Assembly (NCBI GenBank): GCA_041656295.1
Contig: JBBADV010000009.1
Span: forward strand, 1 to 64,000
Length of the DNA stretch: 64,000 bases
Reading direction: 5' to 3'
Source: Kiritimatiellales bacterium
GTDB taxonomy: Bacteria; Verrucomicrobiota; Kiritimatiellia; Kiritimatiellales; Tichowtungiaceae
Shown here piece by piece: positions 27,529-35,760 of this stretch. Each line of letters opens with the position of its first letter. Position 1 is the first letter of the stretch. A program made the translations under genes and the position numbers. The notes under the pieces are model-generated. The model was given only the letters and a program-made list of their open reading frames with translations. It made no database searches and had not been told where the DNA came from.

Positions 27529-30500
27529 ATGGCGAGCAATGCGGTTCTTAATTATCTGAATGAAATTGAACGAAAAATGTCTGCCGGTATTGCAACGGAA
27601 CATACGCACCGTCCGGCGCTTCAAAAACTGATTGAGTCTCTTGATTCAAATATTCAGGCCGTGAATGAACCGCGCCGGATTGCATGCGGTGCTCCTGATA
27701 TTCTAATTTCCAGAAAAAAATTCACACTTGGTTATATCGAAACAAAAGATATCGGCATTTCATTAAATGAGGCAGCAAAAAGCGAACAGCTTAAACGTTA
27801 TTTCCATGCGCTTGAAAATTTGATTCTTACCGATTATCTGGAGTTTCGCTGGTATGTAAACGGTGAATTACGGCAGGTTGTCCGTGCCGGGAATTTTACA
27901 GGCGAGAAAATACGCGCTGATGTTTCCGGCGCTGAAGATGTTGCCGCACTATTGCATGGGTTCTTGAAATATAAGCCGCAGACAATCCGGCATCCGAAAG
28001 AGCTTGCCGTGCGTATGGCGAATCTGGCGCACATGGTTCGTGACATCATCGTAAAAGCATTTGAACAGGACAAGGCCTCTGACATGCTTAAAGACTGGCG
28101 GTCTGCATTTGCACAGACATTGATGCATGACCTGGAGCGTCCGGAGCGTACCGGCGATTTCGCAGATATGTTTGCACAGACAATTGCTTACGGATTGTTT
28201 TCCGCCCGTGTGCTTGATCCGACTCCTGACACATTTTCGCGACAGGAAGCACAGGCGCTGATTCCGAAATCAAATCCGTTTCTCAGAAACTTTTTCTATC
28301 AAATCACCGGGCCGGCGCTGGATGATGAGCCGTTCGCGCCGTTTGTTGACGATCTGGTTGCCGTTCTTGCTCACACAGACATGACCCGTGTCCTGAAAGA
28401 TTTCGGTGTATCAAAGAAAACACGCGACCCGGTATTCCATTTCTATGAGACATTTCTGGCAGAATATGATCCGGCATTGCGCGAAAAACGCGGCGTTTAT
28501 TATACGCCGGACCCGGTCGTTTCGTACATCGTCCGTTCAGTTGATCACATCCTGAAAATAAAATTCAAATGTCCGGAGGGACTGGCCGACAGCTCAAAAG
28601 TTAAGCTTCCGAACTGGCGACCGGAAAAACGCACGAAGAAAGATGCGATGCGTAAAACCGATGAATGTCACCGGGTTCTCATCCTCGATCCCGCCTGCGG
28701 AACTGGCACGTTTCTTTACGACATTATCGGCTTGATCCGTAATCAGTTTATCGAACGCAACGATGCCGGCATGTGGCCCGGTTATGTAAAAGGGTCGCTT
28801 CTTCCGCGCCTTTTCGGATTTGAATTGATGATGGCGCCGTATGCGATAGCACACTTTAAACTCAGTTTGCAGCTTGCAGGCCGCGATCTTCTGCAACTTC
28901 AAGAACAGAGCTGGAAGTATGAAATGGAAGAGGGTAACCGCCTCAATATCTTTCTAACGAATACGCTCGAAGACATGCATGAAATGAGCGGATTGCCGCT
29001 TTTTGCCCGCTGGATTGCGGCGGAAACTGAAGCCGCCAACGCAGTCAAACGCGACTTGCCTATCATGGTCATTTGCGGCAATCCGCCGTATTCAGGGCAT
29101 TCCGAAAACAATGGAAAATGGATTTCAGATTTAATCAACGATTATAAATTTGTTGCCGGCCAACCGCTCGGTGAAAGAAATTCAAAATGGCTGCAGGACG
29201 ACTATGTAAAATTTATCCGTTTTGCACAATGGCGGCTTGACCAGAGCGGAAGCGGTGTGCTGGCGTTTATTTCCAACAACGGTTATCTGGATAATCCGAC
29301 TTTTCGCGGCATGCGCTGGTCGCTCATGCAGAGTTTTAATGATATCTATATTCTTAATTTACATGGGCTATCCAATGTTAAAAAACAGGGATTTGATGAA
29401 AGTGATGAAAATGTATTTGATATTCAACAAGGTGTTTGCATCGGAATTTTTGTTAAACAATCGGATTCGAATCGGAAATGTCAGATTCATTATGCCGAGA
29501 TAATTGGAAGACGAGACAAAAAATATGCTCGTTTAAATAAAGACGATGTTTCGAAAACTAAATGGATAAAAGTCAGTCCACACGATCCTTTATATTTTTT
29601 CATTCCACAGGATGAAAACCTTCGGAATGAATATGATTTTGGTGTTTTATTGCCTGATATCTTCATAAAGCAATCTATGGGTGTTGCAACTGCGCGAGAT
29701 GAATTGACTGTTGCGTGGACAGCAGATGAGCTTTTGCAACGAATCCGGATGTTTTCAGAATTGCCTGCAGAGGACGCTCGCAAGCTGTTCAATCTAGGAA
29801 AAGATGCTCGCGACTGGAAGGTGCTTTTCGCTCAGCAAGATGTATTACAGACAAAATGCTCGGAGTCGTTAATTGCAGAGTATGTGTATCGACCGTTTGA
29901 TACTCGAGCCACTTATTATACCGGGAAAACCAAAGGCTTTCTTTGTATGCCAAGAGCAGATGTTATGTGCCATTTAAATGGAAAACATAATAAAGCTTTA
30001 TGTTTTGTACGCCGCAGTCGGGAGAATGTGTTGTCAAATTATTTTGTCGCAAGCAGTGTTGTAGACAAAACATTATTATCTTCTGCCGATAACGCAAATG
30101 TTGCACCTCTTTATCTTTATCCTAATACCAGTGAGTTCAGTTTTGGCGCTGAAAAACGGAAGCCGAATTTATCTGAAAAATTCATCAAGGAGTTCAGCGA
30201 AAAACTGAATTTAAAATTTATTCCGGAAGGGCAGGGTGATTGTAAGAAAACATTCGGGCCGGAAGATGTGTTTTATTACATTTATGCAATTCTTCATTCT
30301 CCAACGTATCGAACACGTTATGCCGATTTCTTGAAAATCGATTTCCCTCGCGTTCCGCTAACATCCGATAAAAAACTGTTTGCTTCACTGGTTAAGCTCG
30401 GCAGCAAGCTGTCAGCATTTCATTTGATGGAAGCGCCGGAACTGAATAAGCCAACAACGGCGTTCCCTGTCGCCGGCAACAATGAGGTCGAAAAAGGGTT

Positions 30501-30813
30501 CCCGAAATTCAACGTAGACGCGACGCCCTCGTCGCGTTCCGTACAAAAAGAGAAATCCACCGGAGACGTCGCATCTGCATTGGGTTGCGTTTATATTAAT
30601 AAAACACAGTATTTCGACGGGGTGCCTTCCAATGTCTGGAATTTTACGATCGGCGGCTATCAGGTTTGCGAAAAGTGGCTGAAAGACCGGCGTGGACGTG
30701 AACTTTCGCACGACGATCTTCAGCATTATAAAAAAATTGTCGCAGCACTCGGGATGACGATTGAACTGATGCAAAAGATTGATGAAACAATTCCTGCGTG
30801 GCCGGTTCAGTAA
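27529..30813 (+). CDS. Type IIG-like restriction-modification enzyme (single chain)
   Basis: A protein of about 1,094 residues that should both cut and adenine-methylate DNA. The N-terminus holds a nuclease motif, Asp57 (GAPDILI) and Glu71-x-Lys73 (IETKD). The methylase core has motif I DPACGTGTF (387-395) and catalytic motif IV NPPY (518-521). The C-terminal 500 residues resemble the target recognition domain of type ISP/LlaBIII enzymes (YAILHSPTYR, NKTQYF.GVP, IGGYQVCEKWLKDR). No helicase domain is seen, so it is not a full type ISP motor. ATG 27529 has GGAG upstream; GTG 27490 is possible. Bases 29340-30250 are more A/T-rich than the rest, and 30500-30600 carries an inserted palindrome. 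Confidence 0.85.
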   Translation: MASNAVLNYLNEIERKMSAGIATEHTHRPALQKLIESLDSNIQAVNEPRRIACGAPDILISRKKFTLGYIETKDIGISLNEAAKSEQLKRYFHALENLILTDYLEFRWYVNGELRQVVRAGNFTGEKIRADVSGAEDVAALLHGFLKYKPQTIRHPKELAVRMANLAHMVRDIIVKAFEQDKASDMLKDWRSAFAQTLMHDLERPERTGDFADMFAQTIAYGLFSARVLDPTPDTFSRQEAQALIPKSNPFLRNFFYQITGPALDDEPFAPFVDDLVAVLAHTDMTRVLKDFGVSKKTRDPVFHFYETFLAEYDPALREKRGVYYTPDPVVSYIVRSVDHILKIKFKCPEGLADSSKVKLPNWRPEKRTKKDAMRKTDECHRVLILDPACGTGTFLYDIIGLIRNQFIERNDAGMWPGYVKGSLLPRLFGFELMMAPYAIAHFKLSLQLAGRDLLQLQEQSWKYEMEEGNRLNIFLTNTLEDMHEMSGLPLFARWIAAETEAANAVKRDLPIMVICGNPPYSGHSENNGKWISDLINDYKFVAGQPLGERNSKWLQDDYVKFIRFAQWRLDQSGSGVLAFISNNGYLDNPTFRGMRWSLMQSFNDIYILNLHGLSNVKKQGFDESDENVFDIQQGVCIGIFVKQSDSNRKCQIHYAEIIGRRDKKYARLNKDDVSKTKWIKVSPHDPLYFFIPQDENLRNEYDFGVLLPDIFIKQSMGVATARDELTVAWTADELLQRIRMFSELPAEDARKLFNLGKDARDWKVLFAQQDVLQTKCSESLIAEYVYRPFDTRATYYTGKTKGFLCMPRADVMCHLNGKHNKALCFVRRSRENVLSNYFVASSVVDKTLLSSADNANVAPLYLYPNTSEFSFGAEKRKPNLSEKFIKEFSEKLNLKFIPEGQGDCKKTFGPEDVFYYIYAILHSPTYRTRYADFLKIDFPRVPLTSDKKLFASLVKLGSKLSAFHLMEAPELNKPTTAFPVAGNNEVEKGFPKFNVDATPSSRSVQKEKSTGDVASALGCVYINKTQYFDGVPSNVWNFTIGGYQVCEKWLKDRRGRELSHDDLQHYKKIVAALGMTIELMQKIDETIPAWPVQ
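30515..30538. repeat. Palindromic insert inside the restriction gene
   Basis: CGCGACG (30519-30525) and CGTCGCG (30530-30536) form a perfect 7-bp stem with a CCCT loop. The flanking GTAGA...TTCC matches, in reverse complement, the palindrome at 19483-19506. About 28 codons around it interrupt a well-conserved stretch between 'NEVEKGFP' and 'VYINKTQYF' without shifting the frame. Confidence 0.6.
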
Positions 30814-30827
30814 ACGGAGCAGTCGCT

Positions 30828-31556
30828 ATGAAAGAAAAAAATCTGGTGCTGGCGTATCTCGAAAATGTTTCGAGTTCGGTCTTTTCTGAATTTCCGAAAG
30901 AAATTACGGCGATGGTTGCCGGTCGGCATGGGATTTATGCGCTTTATAAAGGCGACAGGCTTTACTATGTCGGCTTGGCAACGAATCTGCACCGCAGGGT
31001 AAACTATCATCTACGTGATAAACATGCCGGAAAGTGGGATTCGTTCCGGCTTTATCTGATTCGTAAGAGTGAACACATTAAAGAGCTGGAGTCATTAATT
31101 CTCCGGATCGCTGATCCGAAAGGAAATTCAGTAAAAGGGCGGATGCCTCACGCAGAGAAGCTGAACAAACGGTTGAATTCGGAAATGAAAAAACGGCAGG
31201 ATAAAATAAGAACTGCGATGCTAAACCCGTTCTGCAAAAAGAAAACTGCTGAGAAAAAAGTAAAACGCAATGGATCAGCGGTGCGCCGTAAAAAAGAAAA
31301 TAACATTCCGGCACTGTCGGGATATGTTGAAAACTCATTTCTACTGCGGAAAACTTATAAAGGAAAAACCTATGAAGCGGTGGTGTTTGCTGACGGAACA
31401 ATTCAATACGGCGGAAAAATTTATAATTCGCCTTCTTCGGCTGCGATGGCTGTGGTGAATCACCCGGTAAACGGCTGGACATTTTGGAGTTTTAAAAATA
31501 AGTCGAGCAAATGGGTGACGTTGGATTTGTTAAGAAAATCAAATACGAGGATATAA
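30828..31556 (+). CDS. GIY-YIG nuclease with C-terminal RAMA-like domain
   Basis: A 242-residue protein. Residues about 30-95 form a GIY-YIG nuclease core: GIYALYKGDRLYYVGLA, then NLHRRVNYHL with the conserved Arg, and the catalytic Glu region in IKELESLILRI. A basic linker follows. The last 75 residues (GYVENSFLLRKTYKGKTYEA...YNSPSSAAMAV...NGWTFW) match the RAMA domain, which has been proposed to sense modified DNA in restriction systems. ATG 30828 has GGAG upstream. It starts 14 bases after the restriction-modification gene, so it is probably part of the same system, perhaps acting on methylated or other modified DNA. That role is inference. Confidence 0.75.
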   Translation: MKEKNLVLAYLENVSSSVFSEFPKEITAMVAGRHGIYALYKGDRLYYVGLATNLHRRVNYHLRDKHAGKWDSFRLYLIRKSEHIKELESLILRIADPKGNSVKGRMPHAEKLNKRLNSEMKKRQDKIRTAMLNPFCKKKTAEKKVKRNGSAVRRKKENNIPALSGYVENSFLLRKTYKGKTYEAVVFADGTIQYGGKIYNSPSSAAMAVVNHPVNGWTFWSFKNKSSKWVTLDLLRKSNTRI

Positions 31557-31559
31557 TTT

Positions 31560-32642
31560 ATGTCAGAACATTTTGCAGTGATTATGGCGGGGGGCAGGGG
31601 CGAGCGGTTCTGGCCGCTGAGTACGTCGCAGCATCCGAAGCAGCTGCTGGCACTGGTGGGCGATCAACCGCTGATTGCACAGGCGGTGGAGCGGTTGAAC
31701 GGTCTGGTGCCGCCGGAAAATATTTTTGTGGTGACAAATGCGGATTTAATGGATGCGACGCGCGCGGCGGCGCCGATGCTGCCGCCGGAAAATATTGTCG
31801 GTGAACCGGTCGGGCGCGACACAGCGGCGGCGGTGGCGTGCGGCGGTGCGCTGGTTGCGGCCAAAAATCCGGAGGCGGTGTTTGCTGTGCTGACAGCGGA
31901 TCAGGTGATGGGCGATCTGGATGTTTTTCGTGCGACGCTGCGCGGCGGAATGGAGTTGGCGCAGCAGAATGATATTTTGGTAACGATTGGTATTCAACCG
32001 GCGTTTCCCAGTACGGGATTCGGTTATATCGAATCCGGGGAAGATTTTTCCACTGTGGAGAATGTTGAGTTTCGCAAGGCGGTGCGGTTCGTTGAAAAAC
32101 CGGATGAAGAACGCGCGCGGCGGTATTTGGCAACCGGCAGGTTTTACTGGAATTCCGGCATGTTTATCTGGTCGGTGAAGTCGCTGCAAAAAGCATTCGC
32201 GGCGCACTGTCCGGAGATGAAAATCTTAATGGATGAGCTGATTCCGTTTGCGGTGCGCGGCGAAATTTTTGCGGGACTGAAAAAAACCTATCCGGCGCTG
32301 AAAAAAATTTCAGTGGATTATGCGCTGATGGAGAAAGCGGATAATATTGTGATGGCGTGCGGTACGTTTGCGTGGGACGATGTCGGTTCGTGGCCGGCGC
32401 TGGAAGCTCATTTCCCGCAGGACGCCGGCGGCAATACACTGATTGGCGAATGCAAGCAGATTGATTCCAAAAATAATATCATTTATTCAAAAGACCGTTT
32501 GACGGCGGTGATCGGCGCTGAAAATCTGATTGTGGTTCAGGCCGACGGCGTGACGCTGGTGTGTCCGCGCGACCGTGCGCAGGACATCAAGCAGATGGTA
32601 ACGGCATTAAGAGAAAAAGGTTCATTTGAAGAACTGCTTTGA
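31560..32642 (+). CDS. manC: Mannose-1-phosphate guanylyltransferase
   Basis: A 360-residue nucleotidyltransferase that makes GDP-mannose, the precursor for mannose and GDP-fucose sugars of the cell surface. The nucleotide loop is VIMAGGRGERFWPLS, followed by KQLLALVG. The block ENIVGEPVGRDTAAAV and the FVEKPDEERARRYL segment are diagnostic. It is the short form without the fused isomerase domain. It begins three bases after the stop of the GIY-YIG gene, but its composition and function are housekeeping, so the accessory locus ends here. Confidence 0.95.
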   Translation: MSEHFAVIMAGGRGERFWPLSTSQHPKQLLALVGDQPLIAQAVERLNGLVPPENIFVVTNADLMDATRAAAPMLPPENIVGEPVGRDTAAAVACGGALVAAKNPEAVFAVLTADQVMGDLDVFRATLRGGMELAQQNDILVTIGIQPAFPSTGFGYIESGEDFSTVENVEFRKAVRFVEKPDEERARRYLATGRFYWNSGMFIWSVKSLQKAFAAHCPEMKILMDELIPFAVRGEIFAGLKKTYPALKKISVDYALMEKADNIVMACGTFAWDDVGSWPALEAHFPQDAGGNTLIGECKQIDSKNNIIYSKDRLTAVIGAENLIVVQADGVTLVCPRDRAQDIKQMVTALREKGSFEELL

Positions 32643-32648
32643 GGAAAA

Positions 32649-32770
32649 TCCGGAATTCTAAATTCGAAGCACGGAACAAATTCAAAATTTCAAATTACAA
32701 TGTTTAAAACATTTGAATTTTTTAAATTATAATTTGTTTCGGATTTCGATATTCGGATTTCGAATTTAAA
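32649..32770. repeat. A/T-rich imperfect palindrome between manC and ruvX
   Basis: The gap is nearly filled by one large inverted repeat. CGGAACAAATTCAAAATTTC on the left (about 32680-32699) pairs imperfectly with the text ending TTTGTTTCGG on the right (about 32730-32745), with ACAATGTTTAAAACATT at the centre. The outer arms read AATTCGAAGCACG and ATTCGGATTTCGAATTT. It ends just before the ruvX start, which has no visible ribosome site. Confidence 0.6.
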
Positions 32771-32776
32771 AATTTT

Positions 32777-33181
32777 ATGGGACGTGTGCTTGGAATTGAT
32801 TATGGCGATGTGCGTATCGGCATTGCGCTGAGCGATGAAACGGCGTTTCTGGCATCGTCATTTTGCATGATTAAAAACAGCTGCACCGCACTGGATGAAA
32901 TTGCGGCGCTGATTGCAGAACACGCCGTTGAAAAAATTGTGATCGGTCTGCCGCGCAATATGGACGGCTCCTACGGTCCGGCGACGGAAAAGGTGCGCGC
33001 GTTTATTGAAAAGCTGAAAGAAAAAATTCTGATACCGGTATTCGAATGGGATGAGCGGTTGAGTACGGTGAGCGCACATAACGCACTGCGTGAAGCGGGG
33101 CTGGATGGAAAGCGGCGCAAAGAGGTGGTGGATAAAATCGCGGCGCAGATTATTTTACAAAACTGGCTGGATGCGCAGTGA
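32777..33181 (+). CDS. ruvX: Putative pre-16S rRNA nuclease / Holliday junction resolvase YqgF
   Basis: A 134-residue RNase H-fold protein. It shows the first catalytic Asp in GRVLGIDYGDVRIGIALSD, the IVIGLPRNMDGS motif, the Glu of the third strand in PVFEWDERLSTVSA and the terminal Asp in KEVVDKIAAQIILQNWL. In E. coli YqgF completes the 5' end of 16S rRNA; it was earlier predicted to resolve Holliday junctions. Either name may be used. It follows a large palindromic repeat, and no ribosome site precedes ATG 32777. Confidence 0.92.
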   Translation: MGRVLGIDYGDVRIGIALSDETAFLASSFCMIKNSCTALDEIAALIAEHAVEKIVIGLPRNMDGSYGPATEKVRAFIEKLKEKILIPVFEWDERLSTVSAHNALREAGLDGKRRKEVVDKIAAQIILQNWLDAQ

Positions 33182-33212
33182 AAATTTCTCTGATTTGGAT
33201 GCAATGATTTGG

Positions 33213-33241
33213 TTGACAAACAGTGCACTGCAACATATAAA
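33213..33241 (+). promoter_or_regulatory. Near-perfect sigma-70 promoter for coaE-rho
   Basis: TTGACA (33213-33218), exactly 17 bases, then TATAAA (33236-33241). It lies 60 bases upstream of the coaE start and should drive coaE and the overlapping rho. The spacer contains GTGCAC. Confidence 0.75.
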
Positions 33242-33300
33242 CACAGACATATTTCACGCTTTTTCGACGGAATTTTGTTTCCCGGGTCAATTCATTCGGT

Positions 33301-33927
33301 ATGGGTTCGTCAGTTTCTATTATTATTGGAATTACCGGCGGTATTGCCTGCGGTAAATCGGAAGCCGGCCGTGTACTTTCTGCAGAAGGATTCAAGGTAC
33401 TGGACTGCGATGTTCTGGCGCATGAATTGATGAGCAGCGGACGCCCGGTGTACAGCCGGGTGGTGGCACAGTTTGGAAAAGATATTCTGGCAGATGACGG
33501 TGAAATTGATCGACGGAAACTCGGTACACGGGTTTTTAAAAATCCGGACGAGCTGACGGCGCTGAACCGGATGGTTCATCCGGCGGTACTAACGGCGGCC
33601 AAAGAATGGGTCGCCGCATGTCGCGCAGCCGATGAAGATGCCGCGGTGCTGGTTCCGCTGCTGTTCGAAGTGAACTGGACGGATGGCTGGGACGCAACAG
33701 TCTGCATCATAGCGCCGGAGAATCAGGCAGTGGAGCAGTTGCAGCATCAACGCGGATTCAATGAGGATGAGGCGCGCCGGCGGATGGCCGCGCAGATGCC
33801 GCTGGATGAAAAAGCGGCGAAATCAGATTTCGTAATTTGGAATGACAGTACATTGGAGTCGTTTCGCAATAAAATGATCGATTTAGCAGAATGTGTACGC
33901 AGCAGGAAAAAAAGGGAACAGCCATGA
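33301..33927 (+). CDS. coaE: Dephospho-CoA kinase
   Basis: A 208-residue P-loop kinase that phosphorylates dephospho-CoA in the last step of coenzyme A synthesis. The P-loop is GITGGIACGKSEA, and the substrate Asp motif follows in VLDCDVLAHELM. The lid region RRMAAQMPLDEKAAKSDFVIWNDS carries the conserved Arg and 'ADFVI.N' text. Its stop codon overlaps the rho start by the ATGA arrangement at 33924-33927, so the two are translationally coupled. The pairing of coaE and rho is also known in some Bacteroidetes and PVC genomes. Confidence 0.95.
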   Translation: MGSSVSIIIGITGGIACGKSEAGRVLSAEGFKVLDCDVLAHELMSSGRPVYSRVVAQFGKDILADDGEIDRRKLGTRVFKNPDELTALNRMVHPAVLTAAKEWVAACRAADEDAAVLVPLLFEVNWTDGWDATVCIIAPENQAVEQLQHQRGFNEDEARRRMAAQMPLDEKAAKSDFVIWNDSTLESFRNKMIDLAECVRSRKKREQP

Positions 33928-35588
33928 GTGATGAACAAAAAAAGATGAAAAAAACCGTAAAGAAAACTGCCGCCAGAGGCCGTTTAAAAAAGGAAACGAC
34001 CGAAGAGCCTCTTGCAGAAAAAGAACTTTTTGAAACGCCGGCGGACGCTGTTCCGGCAGCGGATGCTGCGGAAGCTCCGGCGCCGGCCGAACCGGAGACC
34101 CCGCTGACGAAGCCGCCGGAGACAGATGAACATCAGCACCATTCCGGCGAACAGGACCACCGGCCGCAAAATCAGAATACTAACAGCCAGCACCAGTTCA
34201 ATAGTAACAACCGGCATAATAATAACCGGCACAGCAACCGGCATAATAATAACCGCACCGGATTCCGGCACAATAACCCCGGCGGAAATCCTCATAACGA
34301 TGAGCCGCCGGTGCAGGAAGTGACCCGTGCCATGCCAACGCTTAAGCTGTTTGAACTGCAGAAAGCCGAGGTTCCGGCGCTCAAGCGGCTTGCGGAACAA
34401 TATGAAGTGGAAGAGCCGGCCGGACTCCGCAAACACGATCTGATTTTTGAAATTTTAAAAACGCATATCCGCTGGGGCAACGAAGCGGTTTGCCGCGGCA
34501 TTCTTGAAGTGCTGCCGGATAAATTCGGTTTTCTCCGTTCGTCGGAGAACAATTATCTGCCGAATCCAGAAGATATTTATGTTTCGCCGTCGCAAATCCG
34601 GCGTTTTGGACTGCGCACCGGCGATATGCTGGAAGGCAGCATCCGCTCACCGAAATCCAAAGAACGCTTTTTTGCGCTTGCGTCGGTGGATGTGGTAAAC
34701 AACAAAACACCGGAAGAAAACCGCAACCGCATCCCGTTCGAAAACCTTACACCGCTGTTTCCCGACAAACGCCTTGTGCTTGAAATCGGACCGGATGAAA
34801 TTGCCATGCGCGTGATGGATCTGGCAACGCCGATCGGCAAAGGCCAGCGCGGATTGATTGTGGCGCCGCCGCGTACCGGCAAGACTGTACTTATGCAGAA
34901 AATTGCCAACAGCATTTCGCAGAATAATCCCGAAGCAAAACTTATCATTCTGCTGATTGATGAACGTCCGGAAGAGGTGACGGACATGCAGCGCACAACC
35001 AAAGCGGAAGTGCTCTTCTCAACATTTGATGAACATCCGGAGCGTCACGTTTCTGTCGCTGAAATCGTGATTGAAATGGCGAAACGCCGTGTTGAAAACG
35101 GTGAAGATGTTATCATTCTGCTTGATAGTATCACACGTCTTGCGCGCGCCTATAATACCGTTCAGCCGCACAGCGGAAAAATTCTTTCCGGCGGCGTCGA
35201 TGCCAATGCGCTGCATAAACCGAAACGCTTCTTCGGCGCCGCACGTAACATTGAAGGCGGCGGAAGTTTAACCATTATCTCCACCGCGCTCATCGAAACC
35301 GGCAGCCGCATGGATGAAGTTATTTTCGAAGAGTTCAAAGGCACCGGTAATATGGAACTTGTTCTGGATCGCGACCTCGTCGGTAAACGGATCTTCCCGG
35401 CGATCAATATTGAGAAAAGCGGTACACGCAAAGAAGAGCTGCTGCTGCACAAAGAAGAGCTCGCGCGCGTCTGGACGCTTCGTAAAGCGCTCAAAGATGT
35501 GCCGGCGGTCGAAACGATGGAGCTGCTCATCAACCGCCTGAAAAAGACGAAGAGCAACGCCGAATTTTTGATGACGCTTAACGGCTGA
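33924..35588 (+). CDS. rho: Transcription termination factor Rho with Asn/His-rich insert
   Basis: A 554-residue hexameric RNA helicase that ends transcription. The N-terminus has a Lys-rich start, then Ala/Pro/Glu-rich text, then a low-complexity block rich in Asn, His, Arg and Gln (about residues 68-131) with repeats such as NNRHNNNRH. The Rho N-terminal helix bundle (LFELQKAEVPALKRLAEQYE), the RNA-binding cold-shock fold (GILEVLPDKFGFLRS), Walker A (APPRTGKTVLM) and Walker B (LIILLIDERPEEV) follow, with intact Q and R loops. I chose ATG 33924 over an upstream start at 33891 because GGGA precedes it and it overlaps the coaE stop. The insert may promote condensation. Confidence 0.96.
   Translation: MSDEQKKMKKTVKKTAARGRLKKETTEEPLAEKELFETPADAVPAADAAEAPAPAEPETPLTKPPETDEHQHHSGEQDHRPQNQNTNSQHQFNSNNRHNNNRHSNRHNNNRTGFRHNNPGGNPHNDEPPVQEVTRAMPTLKLFELQKAEVPALKRLAEQYEVEEPAGLRKHDLIFEILKTHIRWGNEAVCRGILEVLPDKFGFLRSSENNYLPNPEDIYVSPSQIRRFGLRTGDMLEGSIRSPKSKERFFALASVDVVNNKTPEENRNRIPFENLTPLFPDKRLVLEIGPDEIAMRVMDLATPIGKGQRGLIVAPPRTGKTVLMQKIANSISQNNPEAKLIILLIDERPEEVTDMQRTTKAEVLFSTFDEHPERHVSVAEIVIEMAKRRVENGEDVIILLDSITRLARAYNTVQPHSGKILSGGVDANALHKPKRFFGAARNIEGGGSLTIISTALIETGSRMDEVIFEEFKGTGNMELVLDRDLVGKRIFPAINIEKSGTRKEELLLHKEELARVWTLRKALKDVPAVETMELLINRLKKTKSNAEFLMTLNG
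34206..34258 (+). repeat. Short tandem repeat coding the Rho insert
   Basis: Imperfect copies of AACCGGCATAATAAT follow one another (AACCGGCATAATAAT, AACCGGCACAGC, AACCGGCATAATAAT), encoding Asn-Arg-His-Asn-Asn units. Such repeats can change copy number by slippage, which would alter the length of the Rho insert. Confidence 0.65.
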
Positions 35589-35682
35589 TCCGTCCGGGAT
35601 ATCTGCCGTTCAGTCAGTTCGATCGGCCGGCGCCGCTCGTCCTGATTCATATCAAATTCTTGCATTTGCCCTCTTCCAAAGG

Positions 35683-35711
35683 TTGCGGCAAAGGCCGGGA
35701 AGTGCTATACA
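35683..35711 (+). promoter_or_regulatory. Probable promoter of parE-parC
   Basis: TTGCGG (35683-35688), 17 bases, then TATACA (35706-35711), 50 bases before the parE start. The -10 and spacing are good, the -35 moderate. No ribosome site is evident before ATG 35761. Confidence 0.5.
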
Positions 35712-35760
35712 CTGTATTTTCAATGTCGAGTTATACAATATCTAGTGGTTTTCTAAAATT

